DNA of 64,000 nt from Gnetum montanum (lineage: Eukaryota; Streptophyta; Gnetopsida; Gnetales; Gnetaceae): NCBI GenBank assembly GCA_015680685.1, contig MNCI01015029.1, positions 788,426 to 852,425 on the forward strand, given 5' to 3'. A model generated the notes under the pieces. That model was not told the DNA's origin and made no database searches. It was given only the letters and a program-made list of their open reading frames with translations. The translations under genes and the position numbers were made by a program. Numbering within the stretch: position 1 is the first letter of the stretch; every line of letters begins with the position of its first letter. Positions 1 through 10,736 of the stretch are shown here, in pieces.

Positions 1-80
1 ATATCCACCATCAATGAGATTAGTCCTTTTCCCATATTTTATATATGTTTGTTATTACTTAGAATTTTCTATGTGAATTA

Positions 81-410
81 TATAATTATTTATTTAAGCT
101 CTATTTTTAAATCTATGTTAGTATATCACAACCAAATTATCATTATATGAGAAGTGATGATTAAAGTATGAGAGTATTTTCATTGAAGATTATTCATTTA
201 AAAATGCAAAAAGATTATCTAACATATTATAATATGTGTAACCAATATAATTATTTATTTAAGCTCTATTTTTTAATCTATGTTAGTATATCACAACCAA
301 ATTATCATTATATGAGAAGTGATGATTAAAGTATGAGAGTATTTTCATTAAAGCTTATTCATTTAGAAATGCAAAAAGATTATCTAACATATTATAATAT
401 GTGTAACCAA
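81..410. repeat. 165-bp direct tandem duplication
   Basis: Two adjacent copies (81-245 and 246-410) of a 165-bp AT-rich unit that contains the phrase 'agaagtgatgattaaagt'. They differ at only a few positions, so the duplication is younger than most repeats in this window. No coding potential is seen. The 140 bases that follow hold nothing I recognise. Confidence 0.9.
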
Positions 411-549
411 AGAAATTCTAGTGGAAAGAAGAATCTCAAAAAGAAATGGAGAAATACAAAGGTAAATTAACTAGAATGAGAGTATTTTGACCTAAATAGT
501 TTCATGAATGATTTTTTATGATAAGTTTTGTTTAGAGTGATTACTTATT

Positions 550-1500
550 TTTTAATCATTATCATCATCCTAGCCTTGTCCCAACTACATAAGGTTAGCT
601 ATATGAGTTATTTTATGTCATTCACTCTATTAAGAGCCAAACAACCATTAATACCCAAATATTGGACCCTTTTTTCAAGGATAAGGTGAATCAATATGCC
701 TATAATAATGCCTCTAGGTTAACATGCTTAGGGTATTAGGACTAGGTTTTTAACCTAGTACCTTTGAGTGCAAGCAATGTGAGCTAACCAACTAGTGAAT
801 GACATGTACTCAAGTGTGTTTTGATTTAGCACTATTAGGTAGCTCAAGTTGTTATTTCTCTATTATTCTTAGTATTGCCTACAAGAATAAAATACATAAT
901 TTAGAGTTTTTAAATCAAGTGACTTACCACTAGGCTGTATATCTTAGGGTGTACCTATAGTCATTATTTTAGGTTTCAATGTGTCCCTTCTCTTGCCCAA
1001 AAGTATGTATTGGTATATCTCTTTGATTTTCTTAAAGCTTTATTAAGGTAACCTCTTCTAACATGAGCATTCTTGGTCTTCTTAACAAATGATCAAACCA
1101 TCTAAGACAACATTTCTTAATATTCTTATCTCTAGGAACTACTTCCAAACTTCTCCTAATAGGAGAGGAGTTAATTTGATCTTTTCTCATCCAATATCCA
1201 TCTTTGCCTAACATTTTCTATCACACGCACACCTTGCACCTAATAGTTTTGAAAGGCTAGCATTTTGTACTATGAAGAATCATACGTCTAGTAGCAATTT
1301 TGTAAAACTCACCCTTCAACTTTGTAGAAAAACTTCTATTGCAAAACATAATACTAGCATCCCATCATTTCCTTCATCTTGTTTTAATTTTATTTATTAC
1401 ATTATTGTGAATCTTACCATGTACTTGTACTAGAGACCCATAGTATCTAAATTGTTTTCATTGAGAAACTTTTTAATTCTGAATTCTACTCTTTATTTCT
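550..1500 (-). pseudogene. 3' end of an RTE-type non-LTR retrotransposon (LINE), decayed
   Basis: Read on the minus strand, this is the C-terminal end of a plant RTE-clade LINE reverse transcriptase and its 3' tail. Visible pieces are 'STKLKGEFYKIATRRMIL' (about 1,340-1,265, degenerate for the block before the conserved tyrosine-gly-thr-glu-cys motif of RTE elements) and 'CLRWFDHLLRRP' (about 1,115-1,080, the LRWxGHVxRRP block). The element then ends in the noncoding phrase 'gtagttgggacaaggctagg' followed by a GATGATGATAATGAT tail near 550, as RTE elements end in short GAT/ATG repeats. Several stops and frameshifts break the frame, and the 5' part is missing beyond about 1,500. It is a dead 5'-truncated insertion. 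The family call rests on recognising these short blocks, without any alignment. Confidence 0.8.
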
Positions 1501-2065
1501 TGAATTAGTAATTTTTTAGTTTTATGTTTACATAAAAATTTTTCATATATTATAATAAATCATGATATGAATGTGAATTATTATTTGTTTTGAATTATGT
1601 AAAATGTGGTTAAATAAAAAATTGTAATACGAGAAAATGTGGTAAGCCATTTGAAAATATAAAGCCATGGGTATTTTTATTTTTACATATTATTTAGTAG
1701 TTAGGGTAGGATATATGATGAAAAGAGGTAATACTAATAAAATAGTTTTATTTGGTATATTATATGTAATTTTTAAGTGGAGACTGAGTTGAATGGAGAG
1801 CTTATAACATTATAAAACACATAAGTCTAGGATGTAGGAAACAATATCTATACAAATCCCTCAAACAATATTGGAAGTTTATTACAATTAAAAAAATAAT
1901 TGTGACAATATTTTTAGCTGAGAAGCCATTATCAGTCACAGAACTATAATGGTAAATAAATATAATATTTTGTCCCTAACGCTCTAAGAAAAGCCTATTG
2001 GTAACTCTAATTAATATTTCATCCATAATGCTACTTTAGGAAAATGCTATTGGTAATGCTAAATA
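1501..2065. other. AT-rich DNA without recognisable content
   Basis: I see no coding frame, RNA gene or clear repeat here. Two short similar phrases around 1,975-2,080 ('ggtaa(c/t)(t/g)ctaa(t/a)taatatttcatccataa') form a small imperfect duplication. Confidence 0.5.
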
Positions 2066-2067
2066 AT

Positions 2068-2341
2068 ATTTCATCCATAACGTTTCCATTCCTAACATAA
2101 AATAATATGGTTTTGAATAGATACTAAGAAATAAATAATATGAGCATGATCTTGGTGAACATGGCACACAAGAACAACACTGTCTTTGTGATGGCTATGA
2201 ATGTAGTACATGTCTTCCACAAGCAATGCAAGAAAATATGTAGCAACACCTGCTAAGAGAAAAATGAAGGGAGGGATTGGTTGATCTTTTGTTATCCAAT
2301 CTACAATGGTAGGTGTGATTCTGCACATAGGAATTGGTACT
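2068..2341 (-). CDS. Unrecognised exon-like ORF with one hydrophobic segment
   Basis: A minus-strand open frame of 78 codons from a methionine at 2,328, possibly preceded by a splice acceptor (TTGTTTGATTAG, ending near 2,341). The frame contains one strongly hydrophobic stretch, 'FIFLLAGVATYFLALLV', that could span a membrane. A His-rich part follows ('HSHHKD', 'CHVHQDHAH'). I do not recognise the family. No further exons can be assigned nearby, and the region is otherwise repeats, so this may be a captured or decayed exon or only a chance frame. It is listed because its composition is less repeat-like than its surroundings. Confidence 0.2.
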
Positions 2342-2344
2342 AAT

Positions 2345-4045
2345 CAAACAACAAATCATTTATTGTGAATAGATATAAGGGCATCAAGTAAACCCTTCAT
2401 ACTTCATCCCAACCATAATAGATAGATTGAAAAAAGGTAGAAGTGTAGAAGGACTTCAAATAACACATAACAAATTCCACTAGATTTTGAGTTCAGCCAA
2501 TCAATGACATACCTCCATTACTGGGAAAAAAGATTGTATATCACATTGTTTCAACTGCAACCACTCTACCACACAACATGTAGTAGGGGCATCGATTCAT
2601 AATGGCTAGGCTTACTTCTAGTGATTCAGGGACTTTTAGGCATAGGGGCCCATCACTTGAGTAGTCAATCTCTATCATGAAGCCTTTGAACTAAACCTAA
2701 TGAGACCTACATTATGTAACCCAACTACACTAATGAGAGATGCAACAAAAGTATGATATATGAAAGTAGCAGTTGCAAATGTTCTTGTTGCTTCATCCAC
2801 CAGATGTTAGACCTTTGAGAATGCATCCAATTTTGGGCTTCAAACATTCTGAGTCATTAGAGGAGTATTTATATGATCAATGAAGTACTTCTAAGTCATT
2901 GATCAATTAAGATCAATGTCAAGTGATTGAAGTAGAATTGTATGTGACTTTAACCTTCAACTGTGCAGGAAGGATAAGAGGATGACCATTTCAATAAGAA
3001 AAAGCCATGCTCAATAGAGTTCATAGTAATGATGTGAAATAGAGTGGCACTTGATTCTACATGGTGACACATTTGCTAATCCATAGTTGTGTCCATGAAA
3101 CACCCTCATTTCCATTGAACCCATATAAAAGCAAACAAACTAGTCATTATGAACTCTACCCCTTGAATGTAAGGGAATCAAGTTGGGATTAGGTTTGAAG
3201 GGTAACACAGGGGTTGTTTCCTTTAATTAGGAGGGAATCTCTTGTTGGTCAATTCTCATTGAATAGGGTAACATAGGTGCATTAGTAGGGGAATGCCCCC
3301 AAAAGCTAGGAATCTTCCATTTGTTCAATTCTAGTTGAACAAGGTAACTCCAAGTAACTATAGATTACAATAAGTGTTTTCATGAAATATGCATAGTAAG
3401 AATCATCCCAAAAATACCCTGGTCATTCCCCTTACTTAGCAAGGAATCTTCCATTGGTTAATTTCCATTTCATAAGGTAACTTTGGTTGACTATAAGTTA
3501 CAATAAGTATTTTTGTGAAACATGCAGCATAGGAACAACTAGGGTAATGTAAGGATCATTCCCTAAATAAAGCCCTAGAGTTACCCTAGTATATAAGGTT
3601 GTTTAGTTGAACAAAAACTCTTATTGTAACCTAATAGTCATTCTCAACTTCATTTTTTTTCGAGAAGTTGATAGACTATTAATTGATTGATCTAGATCTT
3701 TCAAGTTCATCCCCAAGATTCATTGGTCTATCAATTTGTATTGGATTCATTGCCATGAAAGACTAAGAAAATGGTGTACAAACATTGGTGTTGACCTCTA
3801 AGGAATAAGATTTGATATCGATATCAGCATTCCCACCTGGCCTAAGCATTGAACCCACTAGTTTGATTACTCCTTAATATCACACTAACTAACTTCTCCT
3901 TTTTGGATCAAATAAATGATGGCTTTGATTGGTTACAATGGAAACCATTTCTTTGACCAACTTCTCTAGACATAATGGTGACTTTAATTATAAATATTGG
4001 TGGCAAAGGTTCATAATATTCTAGTGTTTGATTGGATTTTATGCC
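2345..4045. other. Gene-free stretch with LTR-like sequence
   Basis: No coding region is supported. Between about 3,230 and 3,500, three diverged copies of a short block recur (ggaatctt-ccat-tggttcaattctcattgaa-aaggtaac type). They are followed by a TATATAAGG box (about 3,590) and a C/T-rich run at about 3,650, the make-up of an LTR or other retroelement promoter on the plus strand. No partner LTR, primer-binding site or polyprotein is visible, so I leave it unclassified. Element A starts abruptly at about 4,045. Confidence 0.4.
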
Positions 4046-4049
4046 TGCA

Positions 4050-4860
4050 AGGGCAATGACTCTTTGAGTTTTGTGCTCTAGTCTCTCCTATATATGCTAA
4101 CTATTCTCATTAAGATCTTATTGATCTCCTTATTGGTAACCTCAGCTTAACCATTAGCTTGGCAGTGATAGGATGTTGTTAGTTTATGCTCCACCCCTAA
4201 GTATTGCATGAGGTTTTAAAAGGTAGTGCTTGTAAAATGAGTATCATTATCAGAAATCAATGCATGTGACATTCCAACCTTGTTTACAACATTTTCTTGT
4301 ACAAACTGAGTAGTTATAGAAGATGTACAATTAGTGATAGTTGTTGCTTTTGCCCATTTGGTGTAATAGGCAGTGGAGATGACTATGTATGCCTTTTTAT
4401 TTGACATGGGTGTGATGGGATCCATGAAGTTAATGCCCTAGATGTTGAAGAGTTCTAGTGGTTGGATCCACTACTGAGGTTCCTTCATACAAGTGGTCAT
4501 TCCACCATCATGTTGGAAGCATTCACAAGAGAGAACGAATTAGTAAGCATCCTTGAAAAGTGTTGGCCAATAATACCTTACGATTAGGATCTTAATGGTT
4601 ATGCATCTTTTTGCTTAGTGGCTCCCATAAGGATTTTCATGAGCATCTTGGAGAATGTGCTTTTGATCAGCATTAGGGACATACCAACAAACTAGGCCAT
4701 CGGTGCACATCTTGTAAAGGTGTCTATTGATTTTCATGAAGCATTTCACCTAGTGAAGAAATTATTGGTTCTTCCTATGATCCAACTCTTGTGGCACCTC
4801 TTAAGTGAGAAGGTAGGTGAGAGTGTCATCGTACCAGTTAGGCTCATTAGACATTTGTTT
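4050..4860 (-). pseudogene. Integrase fragment of copy A
   Basis: Read on the minus strand, this is retroviral-type integrase, which inserts element cDNA into the genome. The N-terminal zinc-binding region lies at about 4,770-4,500. The catalytic core lies at about 4,425-4,150, with 'STAYYTKWAKATTITNC', 'ALISDNDTHFTS' and the remnant 'CQANG'. The second catalytic Asp is still present in 'ISDNDTHF', but the stretch before YYTKW carries Ser where its sister copies C and E have Asp ('AIDYYTKW'). The third acidic residue and the C-terminal domain fall beyond the truncation. Stops separate the pieces. Confidence 0.85.
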
Positions 4861-6190
4861 AATTATAGCTCTAGTAAGAGAATTTCATTAAGAAATTGAT
4901 TAGATAGTGAGCTCTTTTTCTCTTTGTTGTCCCATCGTAACTAAGATCTACCATCGTAAGATTGAATTCTTACAAGATCACAAGCCATTGTATGATACAG
5001 GACTCATTGTTGGTTTGTTCATTAGGAACCAAATTACACTGTGGTGAATGTACACAAACACCTTGTATCCAAGCACATAGTGCTTGAATTTCTCTAAAGA
5101 AAACACCATCGCCATCAATCTTTTTCTATTATGGTGTAGTTTAGCTATGCACCCAAAATGCTTTGACTCGTGTAGTAAATGTAGTAAGAATGTTTCTAAT
5201 TGTGCATCTATGTGAGCACAACTCCCAAGGTATAATTTGATGCATCCATCATGATGTGAGAAGGTCTAAATTAATTAGGTGCTCGTAGAATTAGAGTTTC
5301 TATAAGCTTCTTCTTAAGGTGCTAAAATGCATTCTCACATTTCTTGGTCTAGATGAATAAAACATCCTTTCTTATTAGCTCCACCAATGGTTTGGTAGTC
5401 TTAGAGAAAGTTTGTATGAAGCATTGATAGTAGCCAATGTGACTAAGGAATGATTAGACATCTTTAATAGCATTTGGTTGGTGGGTAATTCCTTGGATGG
5501 CCCTAATCTTTTCAAGATCCACCTCAATCCATTTTTTAGATATTCTATACTAAAAAATAGTACCTTCTTAGACCATTAGATAGATTTTCTTCTAGTTGAG
5601 CTAAAGGTTTGTTTTCACACACCTTTTAACACTTGCTTAGGGTGGTCTAAGGCTTACTCAAATGTAGCCCCATAGGTGGAAAACTCATCCATGAAGACTT
5701 CCACCCCACTATTGATCTACTATTGAAAGATGCTTAGGAGAAGGTTTTGGAAAGTTGTAGGAGCATTACACAGACCAAATGGCATGTTGTGATATGCAAA
5801 ATTCCTCTAGGGACTCGTGAATGTAGTCTTGGATTGATCCTTGGATGCAATCTAAATTTGGTTATAACTACTATAACCATCCAGAAAACTATAGTAGCAA
5901 TGCCCAGAAATGGTGTCCAACACATGGTTCATAATTAGTAATGGAAAATAATCCTTGTAAGTTGCCATGTTCAACAAATTTAAGTCAATACAGATCCTTC
6001 ATTTGCCACCTTTCTTTGGTACTATCACAAGTGGGCTAACCCACTCATTATCTATAATGGGATAGATGAACCCCACCTTGAGGTTTGTTTAATCTCCTCC
6101 TTGATGATATGCTTGAGGTTGGGATTCAATCATTGCTATGACTACATTTTTGGCTTTATGGAAGGATCTGTATAGATGCAATGCTAGTAT
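4860..6190 (-). pseudogene. Reverse transcriptase and RNase H of copy A
   Basis: Decayed RT followed by RNase H. RT landmarks on the minus strand are 'FLDGYSSYNQI' (about 5,900-5,865) and the catalytic box at about 5,710-5,680, reading 'FMDEFSTYGAT'. In this box the second Asp of the usual Asp-Asp pair has become Glu. The RNase H end (about 5,130-4,900) matches the better preserved copy C ('ALEKFRYYVLGYKVFVHADH'), with stops between. The order RT-RNase H-IN is that of Ty3/gypsy elements and not of Ty1/copia. The domain would copy element RNA into DNA; here it cannot be translated in one piece. Confidence 0.85.
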
Positions 6191-7170
6191 ATCCTAGGAT
6201 CAATCCAAGTGAGTTCATGATATGACCAAGAAAAGATTATTGGACACTTGTTAACCACCTTTAACAACTTTTCTTTTTGCATAGGAGAAAGGTTGGCATT
6301 GATTATCACTAGCTTCCCATTATTCAGATAAACATATTTCAAACTAGTGGGTAGAGCTCTCAACTCTAGGGGCTCCTGTTTAAAGTTCTTGGGGATTTTC
6401 AACTCTCCCTAATGAGTGTCATTAGGTTCATTAGATAGTTGGAAATAGATGTGCTCCACCTTGTTCATGCCTTCAACATAGGTACTTGTTAGTCTCTCAG
6501 TTGGTTTTATGCAAAGTGTTGAGTTGCTATTAGGATCAACTATTAGCCACTATGTGCCTTTCTATTTTGTGGATACTACATATAGGCACCTTTATATTTT
6601 AGACACATTAGCACATTGCCTACATGCTATGATTTTTGTACTTTTTATAGGTAATAATTTTTGCATGTAGTTGCACCCCATGTCAATGTACATGATGCAT
6701 GGAACTCTCTTCTTCTCTATGTTCCTAAATGCATTTTCCTTGAAAATATTTAAGGAGAGGTTTTTGATTTCCAACTATGCATCAATAGTGCTTAGCCAAG
6801 CCTTTCACATGATGATTGGAAAGTCCCCCTTGCAATTATTAATAGGAATCACTAAGAAGTCAGTAGGATAGGACCACCCACAGATAGTAGTCACAATGAC
6901 TTCTACCAGTCCTAAGAAAACAATGATGGATTGATCTGTCAACTTAAGACAAATGTTGCTCTTTTTGAGTGGAGGCAATTTCCAAGCTTTGTACATCTTA
7001 TGAGAAATCAAATTTATACTAGAACCTAAGACCAAAAGAGCCTTGGAAGGTTCATTTCTAGTGATTTGCAAATAGATGAGGGGACTCCTAGGATTAGATA
7101 GTTTCTTGGGAAGGTGGCCAACCTTTATCTAATTTGTGATAACATGGGTTAACATCATAGTATGCACTTT
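6190..7170 (-). pseudogene. Protease and RT-linker region of copy A
   Basis: Two minus-strand open pieces belong to one polyprotein. At 7,071-6,805 is the retropepsin-like aspartic protease, with 'SKALLVLGSSINLISHKMYK'. Copy B keeps 'LLDSGSNVNL' at the same place, so the catalytic Asp-Ser-Gly has been lost in A. At about 6,774-6,592 the region continues toward the linker. At 6,402-6,184 lies the conserved segment before RT ('NNGKLVIINANLSPMQKEKL'), also present in B and E. The protease would cleave Gag-Pol; this one lacks its active-site Asp. Confidence 0.8.
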
Positions 7171-9121
7171 GGGAGGCATTTATTTTGAAGGGTTCTCAAA
7201 TGTGAATGATGTAGAGGATGAGGAAGAATCAAGATGATTAGCCACTTATGATTATGAGGGCTTGTAGGACTATTGGTTTAGAAGAGTAATCTTTTTTGAG
7301 ATTTGCTCTTTGAATCATTTAGCTGAGGAGCCAGTTGTAAGTTAATAGCCCTTGTGGCATTACATTGCAATGGCTAGGCTAAAATTTCACCCTATATTGA
7401 TGGAGCATGTGGTAATTGAGTTGAGGATGGAGGTATACGTGTAGAAGAATGAGGAGGATGATATGGATATGGGGATTCCCCTCTTGGAGATGGAGATTGA
7501 GCTATGTAGTACTTACGAGGGTAGTAGTGAAGCTAAAATGAGGCATGACTGGAAAAGTCATTTGGAGAGATGAGCTATTGAACATAGTGCCCATATGGAT
7601 TTGGCTACTGGTAAGGGTATTTCTATCTTGGTGGTGGCATCCCCCACAACTGTGGATGCTACCATTGTTGATACTTTTCATAAGGTTATGGTGGAGCTCC
7701 ACTTGGACAGTAGGCTATTGCTGATGGAACTGCTTGGATTTCTTTGAGAATAAGGTGATCTCCTAGGTTCTTGTCTCCTTGCTAGCCTAGGATTTAGGGT
7801 GTACACCATAGACTCTTATAATTGTGATACAGCAGGGTAACATCCCTTAGGATGTTCATATTGGTAGATGTTACACCCATGATCATCATTTGATTTTGAG
7901 TCCACAACCTTCTCTACAGTAGAAACTTTGCCATTACTTGTTTGGTGGGCATGTTTAGCTTCCTTCCTTCTCCTAAGATCACTATCACTGCTATGATCTT
8001 TGGATTCTTCTACTATTTTTAGAGTAATTTGGAATTTTTTATCCAAAGAATCCCACATCTTTTCCACCTTAGCTAAAATTTTAGAAATGGATTTTTGAAA
8101 TGACAAGGTTTTCTAGTGCACCATGTCATCAAGAGGTGCCTCCTCATCATCGTCACAAATTTGAACCTTCCTCTTGCATATGTAATAGTTCCAATTATCC
8201 TCTTTTGCACTTCCCTTTTTTTCCGACTCTTCTTCTTGCTTGGAAACCTACTCAATCAACCTTTGGATCTGATGGATCTTTAATTCTAAAGGTCTTCCTT
8301 GGGCATAGACCCCAAGAGTTCTCCTTGTTTCAGACCAAAGACCATCTATGATATGGTGAAGCTACTCCTTTTGACCATGGCTAGGACATCGATACAAAAG
8401 AGAATAGTACTTATCCATTGCTACATCCAAGGGCTCATATGTTCCCTATTTCCAACCTTAGATCTACTTTGTCAAATTGGAGACTCAAGAGTATATTTGA
8501 TTCTTGTCATTGAAGAGCTCAAGCATTGTACTCCATTGATAGATTGATTTTAGCTCTAAGGACTAGTACTAATTTCTAGCTTCTTTAATTAGTGTTCTTG
8601 GGAATAGCTTTAATTTTTGCCATTCATTTTCTATGTTCTAAAAGGCACAAACATCATGAAAGGCTTAAAGATGATTTTGCAGATCTAAATTGTATCCCCC
8701 CTCAAATTTGGGAACATTGTTCATATCTAATTATTTGATCTAGCTATCTTTCACATGCCTCATCAGAATTCTCATTGCCTCTTCTATGTTTAGCATATTT
8801 TGAGTTGCAAACAAAGGCTCATCATAGTCATGGGGGCCTTTGTGGTTGTTGTGATCTCTATGATGCCTAATTTCATAAGAGTGTGGTACAACATCATAGG
8901 AACTAATTGATTAGATGGTAACATAATGTTGCCCTCCAGGTCTCTCCATCATAGTTGTTCATCATGATGTAGGATGCAGGTGAAATTAGGCACATACTCA
9001 TTGGGATGAGTATATACCACATGACATTATTAGGACACTGGCTTTATTGACCCTTCACACTTTCTTAATTGGATGTGTGCTCGAATGGTGATGAAGAATC
9101 AACCCTGTGAGAAGAAAACAT
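7170..9121 (-). pseudogene. Gag region of copy A
   Basis: The structural Gag protein of the element, read on the minus strand from a methionine at 9,121 ('MFSSHRVDSS'), comparable to the starts in copies C and E. The central capsid-like block is at about 8,720-8,480. The best open part is 8,106-7,816, which ends in 'CNIYQYEHPKGCYP'. That is a short zinc-knuckle-like motif whose second Cys is Tyr in this copy. A Pro-rich tail ('SPRGESPYPYHPPHSS', about 7,500-7,410) links to the protease. Many stops interrupt it. Confidence 0.75.
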
Positions 9122-9249
9122 TTTAGATTCTTGATAAAAGTGTGGTTGTAGTATATTTAATTAGCTTAATGATTTAGTAGTAAAAGGTTCATTACAATGA
9201 TATTGAATAATTTTACTAAGTCCTAGATAACACATGAAGCTAACTAAAC

Positions 9250-9267
9250 TCCCTCCAAATGGTGCCA
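9250..9267 (-). promoter_or_regulatory. Primer-binding site of copy A (tRNA-Asp type)
   Basis: The minus strand reads TGGCACCATTTGGAGGGA, one base downstream of the 5' LTR end. It resembles the complement of the plant tRNA-Asp 3' end (TGGCGCCGTTGCCGGGGA) used as primer site by Athila/Tat-group elements. Copies C, D and E have the equivalent site at the same one-base distance. Confidence 0.8.
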
Positions 9268-9268
9268 A

Positions 9269-10058
9269 TGATGAGTGGCGAGTAGTTCCTACACCCAATC
9301 ATAGGAATCACTAGTGTTCACTAAGCAATCTGATCAGATTCTACAGACTTTAGCACTCTAAGTACACTAGCTTCTAGGAAGTAAATCTAACTATTGCAAT
9401 TATTATCTTCTCAGTTCCACTTATGAAGTGAAAATGTATGGTTAAGTGTAATTGAGGCATTTGATTTTTATCATTTTATCTTTTATCTAGTTTAATTGCC
9501 TAAGTGCTAAAAATAGAGTGATTGAATGTTTAACTAACTAATACTAATTAATGTTTGTCTACTCCTAACGTAAGCAGCCAGTCCAACTTTCCATACACAT
9601 CTTGGACATGTTTCAAGATCACTGGATTACTAAGCATTAGATGCTATTGGGCTTACCAAGTGTTAATGTATGCTTGAAGTGGATGTACTTATGTTTGCTA
9701 TTTAATTGATATTAGTTACTTTGTTCAAATTCATTAAAGTAAATTGCATGAATATTAAATGCATATTGTAAGTGATGCAAGGTTTGATAAAAATGCTCAT
9801 CTTTATTGTCGTTCACAGTGAGATGCTCAGGTACTTCAGTGCTCAAATAAAGATTTGTACACTTCTTTAAATACTACTGCAGGCACTCAAAAAATATTGT
9901 AACTCTTGAAAGAAAAAACTTCAAGAGCTTTACTACAACTACTTAATGGAATGCCAAATCCATGCACTCAAGTGTTTTATTTATAGGTTGACACACATCT
10001 TGTGATATTGAACATTTGATAATATGATATCGAAGTCTAAGCAAAAAATGATTCATTA
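9269..10058 (-). repeat. 5' LTR of copy A
   Basis: A complete LTR of 790 bp. On the plus strand it starts TGATGAGTGG and ends GATTCATTA (TCATCA in other copies), giving the short terminal inverted repeat TGATGA/TCATCA. A TATA box (CTATAAATA on the minus strand, near 9,985) and an AATAAAG poly(A) signal upstream of 'atgagc' (near 9,805) match those in the other LTRs. It is followed at once by the truncated LTR of copy B. Confidence 0.85.
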
Positions 10059-10724
10059 GTATGTTTAAATGGAACTGAGGTACATGAAATTTTATCATTT
10101 TATTTTTTATTGATTTAACTACCTAAGTGCTAAGAATAGAGTGCTTGAATGTTTAGCTAACTAGTAATTAATTAATATTTATCTATCCCTAACATAAGCA
10201 TCTAGTCCCACTTTCTGTACACATCCTGAACATGTTTCAATGCCACTAGGTTACTAAGCAGTAAGTGCTACTAGGATTACCAAGCATTAATGTATGCTCG
10301 AAATGGTCATACTCATGTTTTCTATTTAGATGATATTAATTAATTGGTTAAAATTCATTAAAGTAAATTGCATGAATATTAAATGTGTAAGGAAATATTA
10401 AGTTATTCTAAGTGTTGCAAGGTTTGATTAGAAAAGCTCATCTTTATTGCTATTCACATTGAGGTGCTTAGGTACATTAGCAATTGAATAAAGATCCATA
10501 TACTTATTTGACTCCTACTAGAAGCACTCAGAAAATATTCTAACTCTTAAAAGAAAAAACTTCAGAAGCTTTGCTATAATTACTAAGTAAGATGATTGAT
10601 CCATGCACCTAAGTATTGTATTTATAGGCTAATACAAATCCCATGATATCGAGTATTCAATAATGCAGCTTGGGTTCCAATATTAGAGATTCGATATCAA
10701 GAACCAAGTGGAAATGATTCATCA
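10059..10724 (-). repeat. 3' LTR of copy B (truncated)
   Basis: A second LTR directly next to the first. It begins inside the LTR, at the position equivalent to about 9,440 in copy A ('gtatgtttaaatgg' against 'gtatggttaagtg'). It therefore lacks the last 170 bases of the LTR, and it ends normally in ATTCATCA at 10,724. Its TATA box, CTATAAATA on the minus strand, is at 10,619-10,627. What follows is internal element sequence starting with the polypurine tract, so this is a 3' LTR and not a copy of A's 5' LTR. Confidence 0.85.
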
Positions 10725-10736
10725 TACCCCCATGAC
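10725..10736 (-). promoter_or_regulatory. Polypurine tract of copy B
   Basis: The minus strand reads GTCATGGGGGTA just before the 3' LTR. The same motif stands in front of the 3' LTR of copy D (39,400-39,411, GTCATGGGGGCA) and in weaker form in copy C. It would prime plus-strand DNA synthesis. Confidence 0.7.

Larger units (their letters stand above)
4045..10058 (-). mobile_element. Ty3/gypsy element copy A (5' LTR to integrase, 3' end missing)
   Basis: A 6-kb minus-strand copy of the window's main LTR-retrotransposon family. In element order it has a 5' LTR (10,058-9,269), a tRNA-Asp-like primer-binding site, gag (about 9,121-7,170), protease, reverse transcriptase, RNase H and the integrase core. 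It stops at about 4,045, just after the integrase core, so the integrase tail, the third ORF and the 3' LTR are absent. The equivalent point in copy B (about 13,506) continues without a break, which places the truncation here. Reading frames are interrupted many times. The element is inactive. Confidence 0.9.

Noticed and set aside
5747-5938. Plus-strand ORF of 63 codons over the RT region of copy A
   Set aside because: It is antisense to recognisable RT sequence (FLDGYSSYNQI on the minus strand) and has no features of its own.
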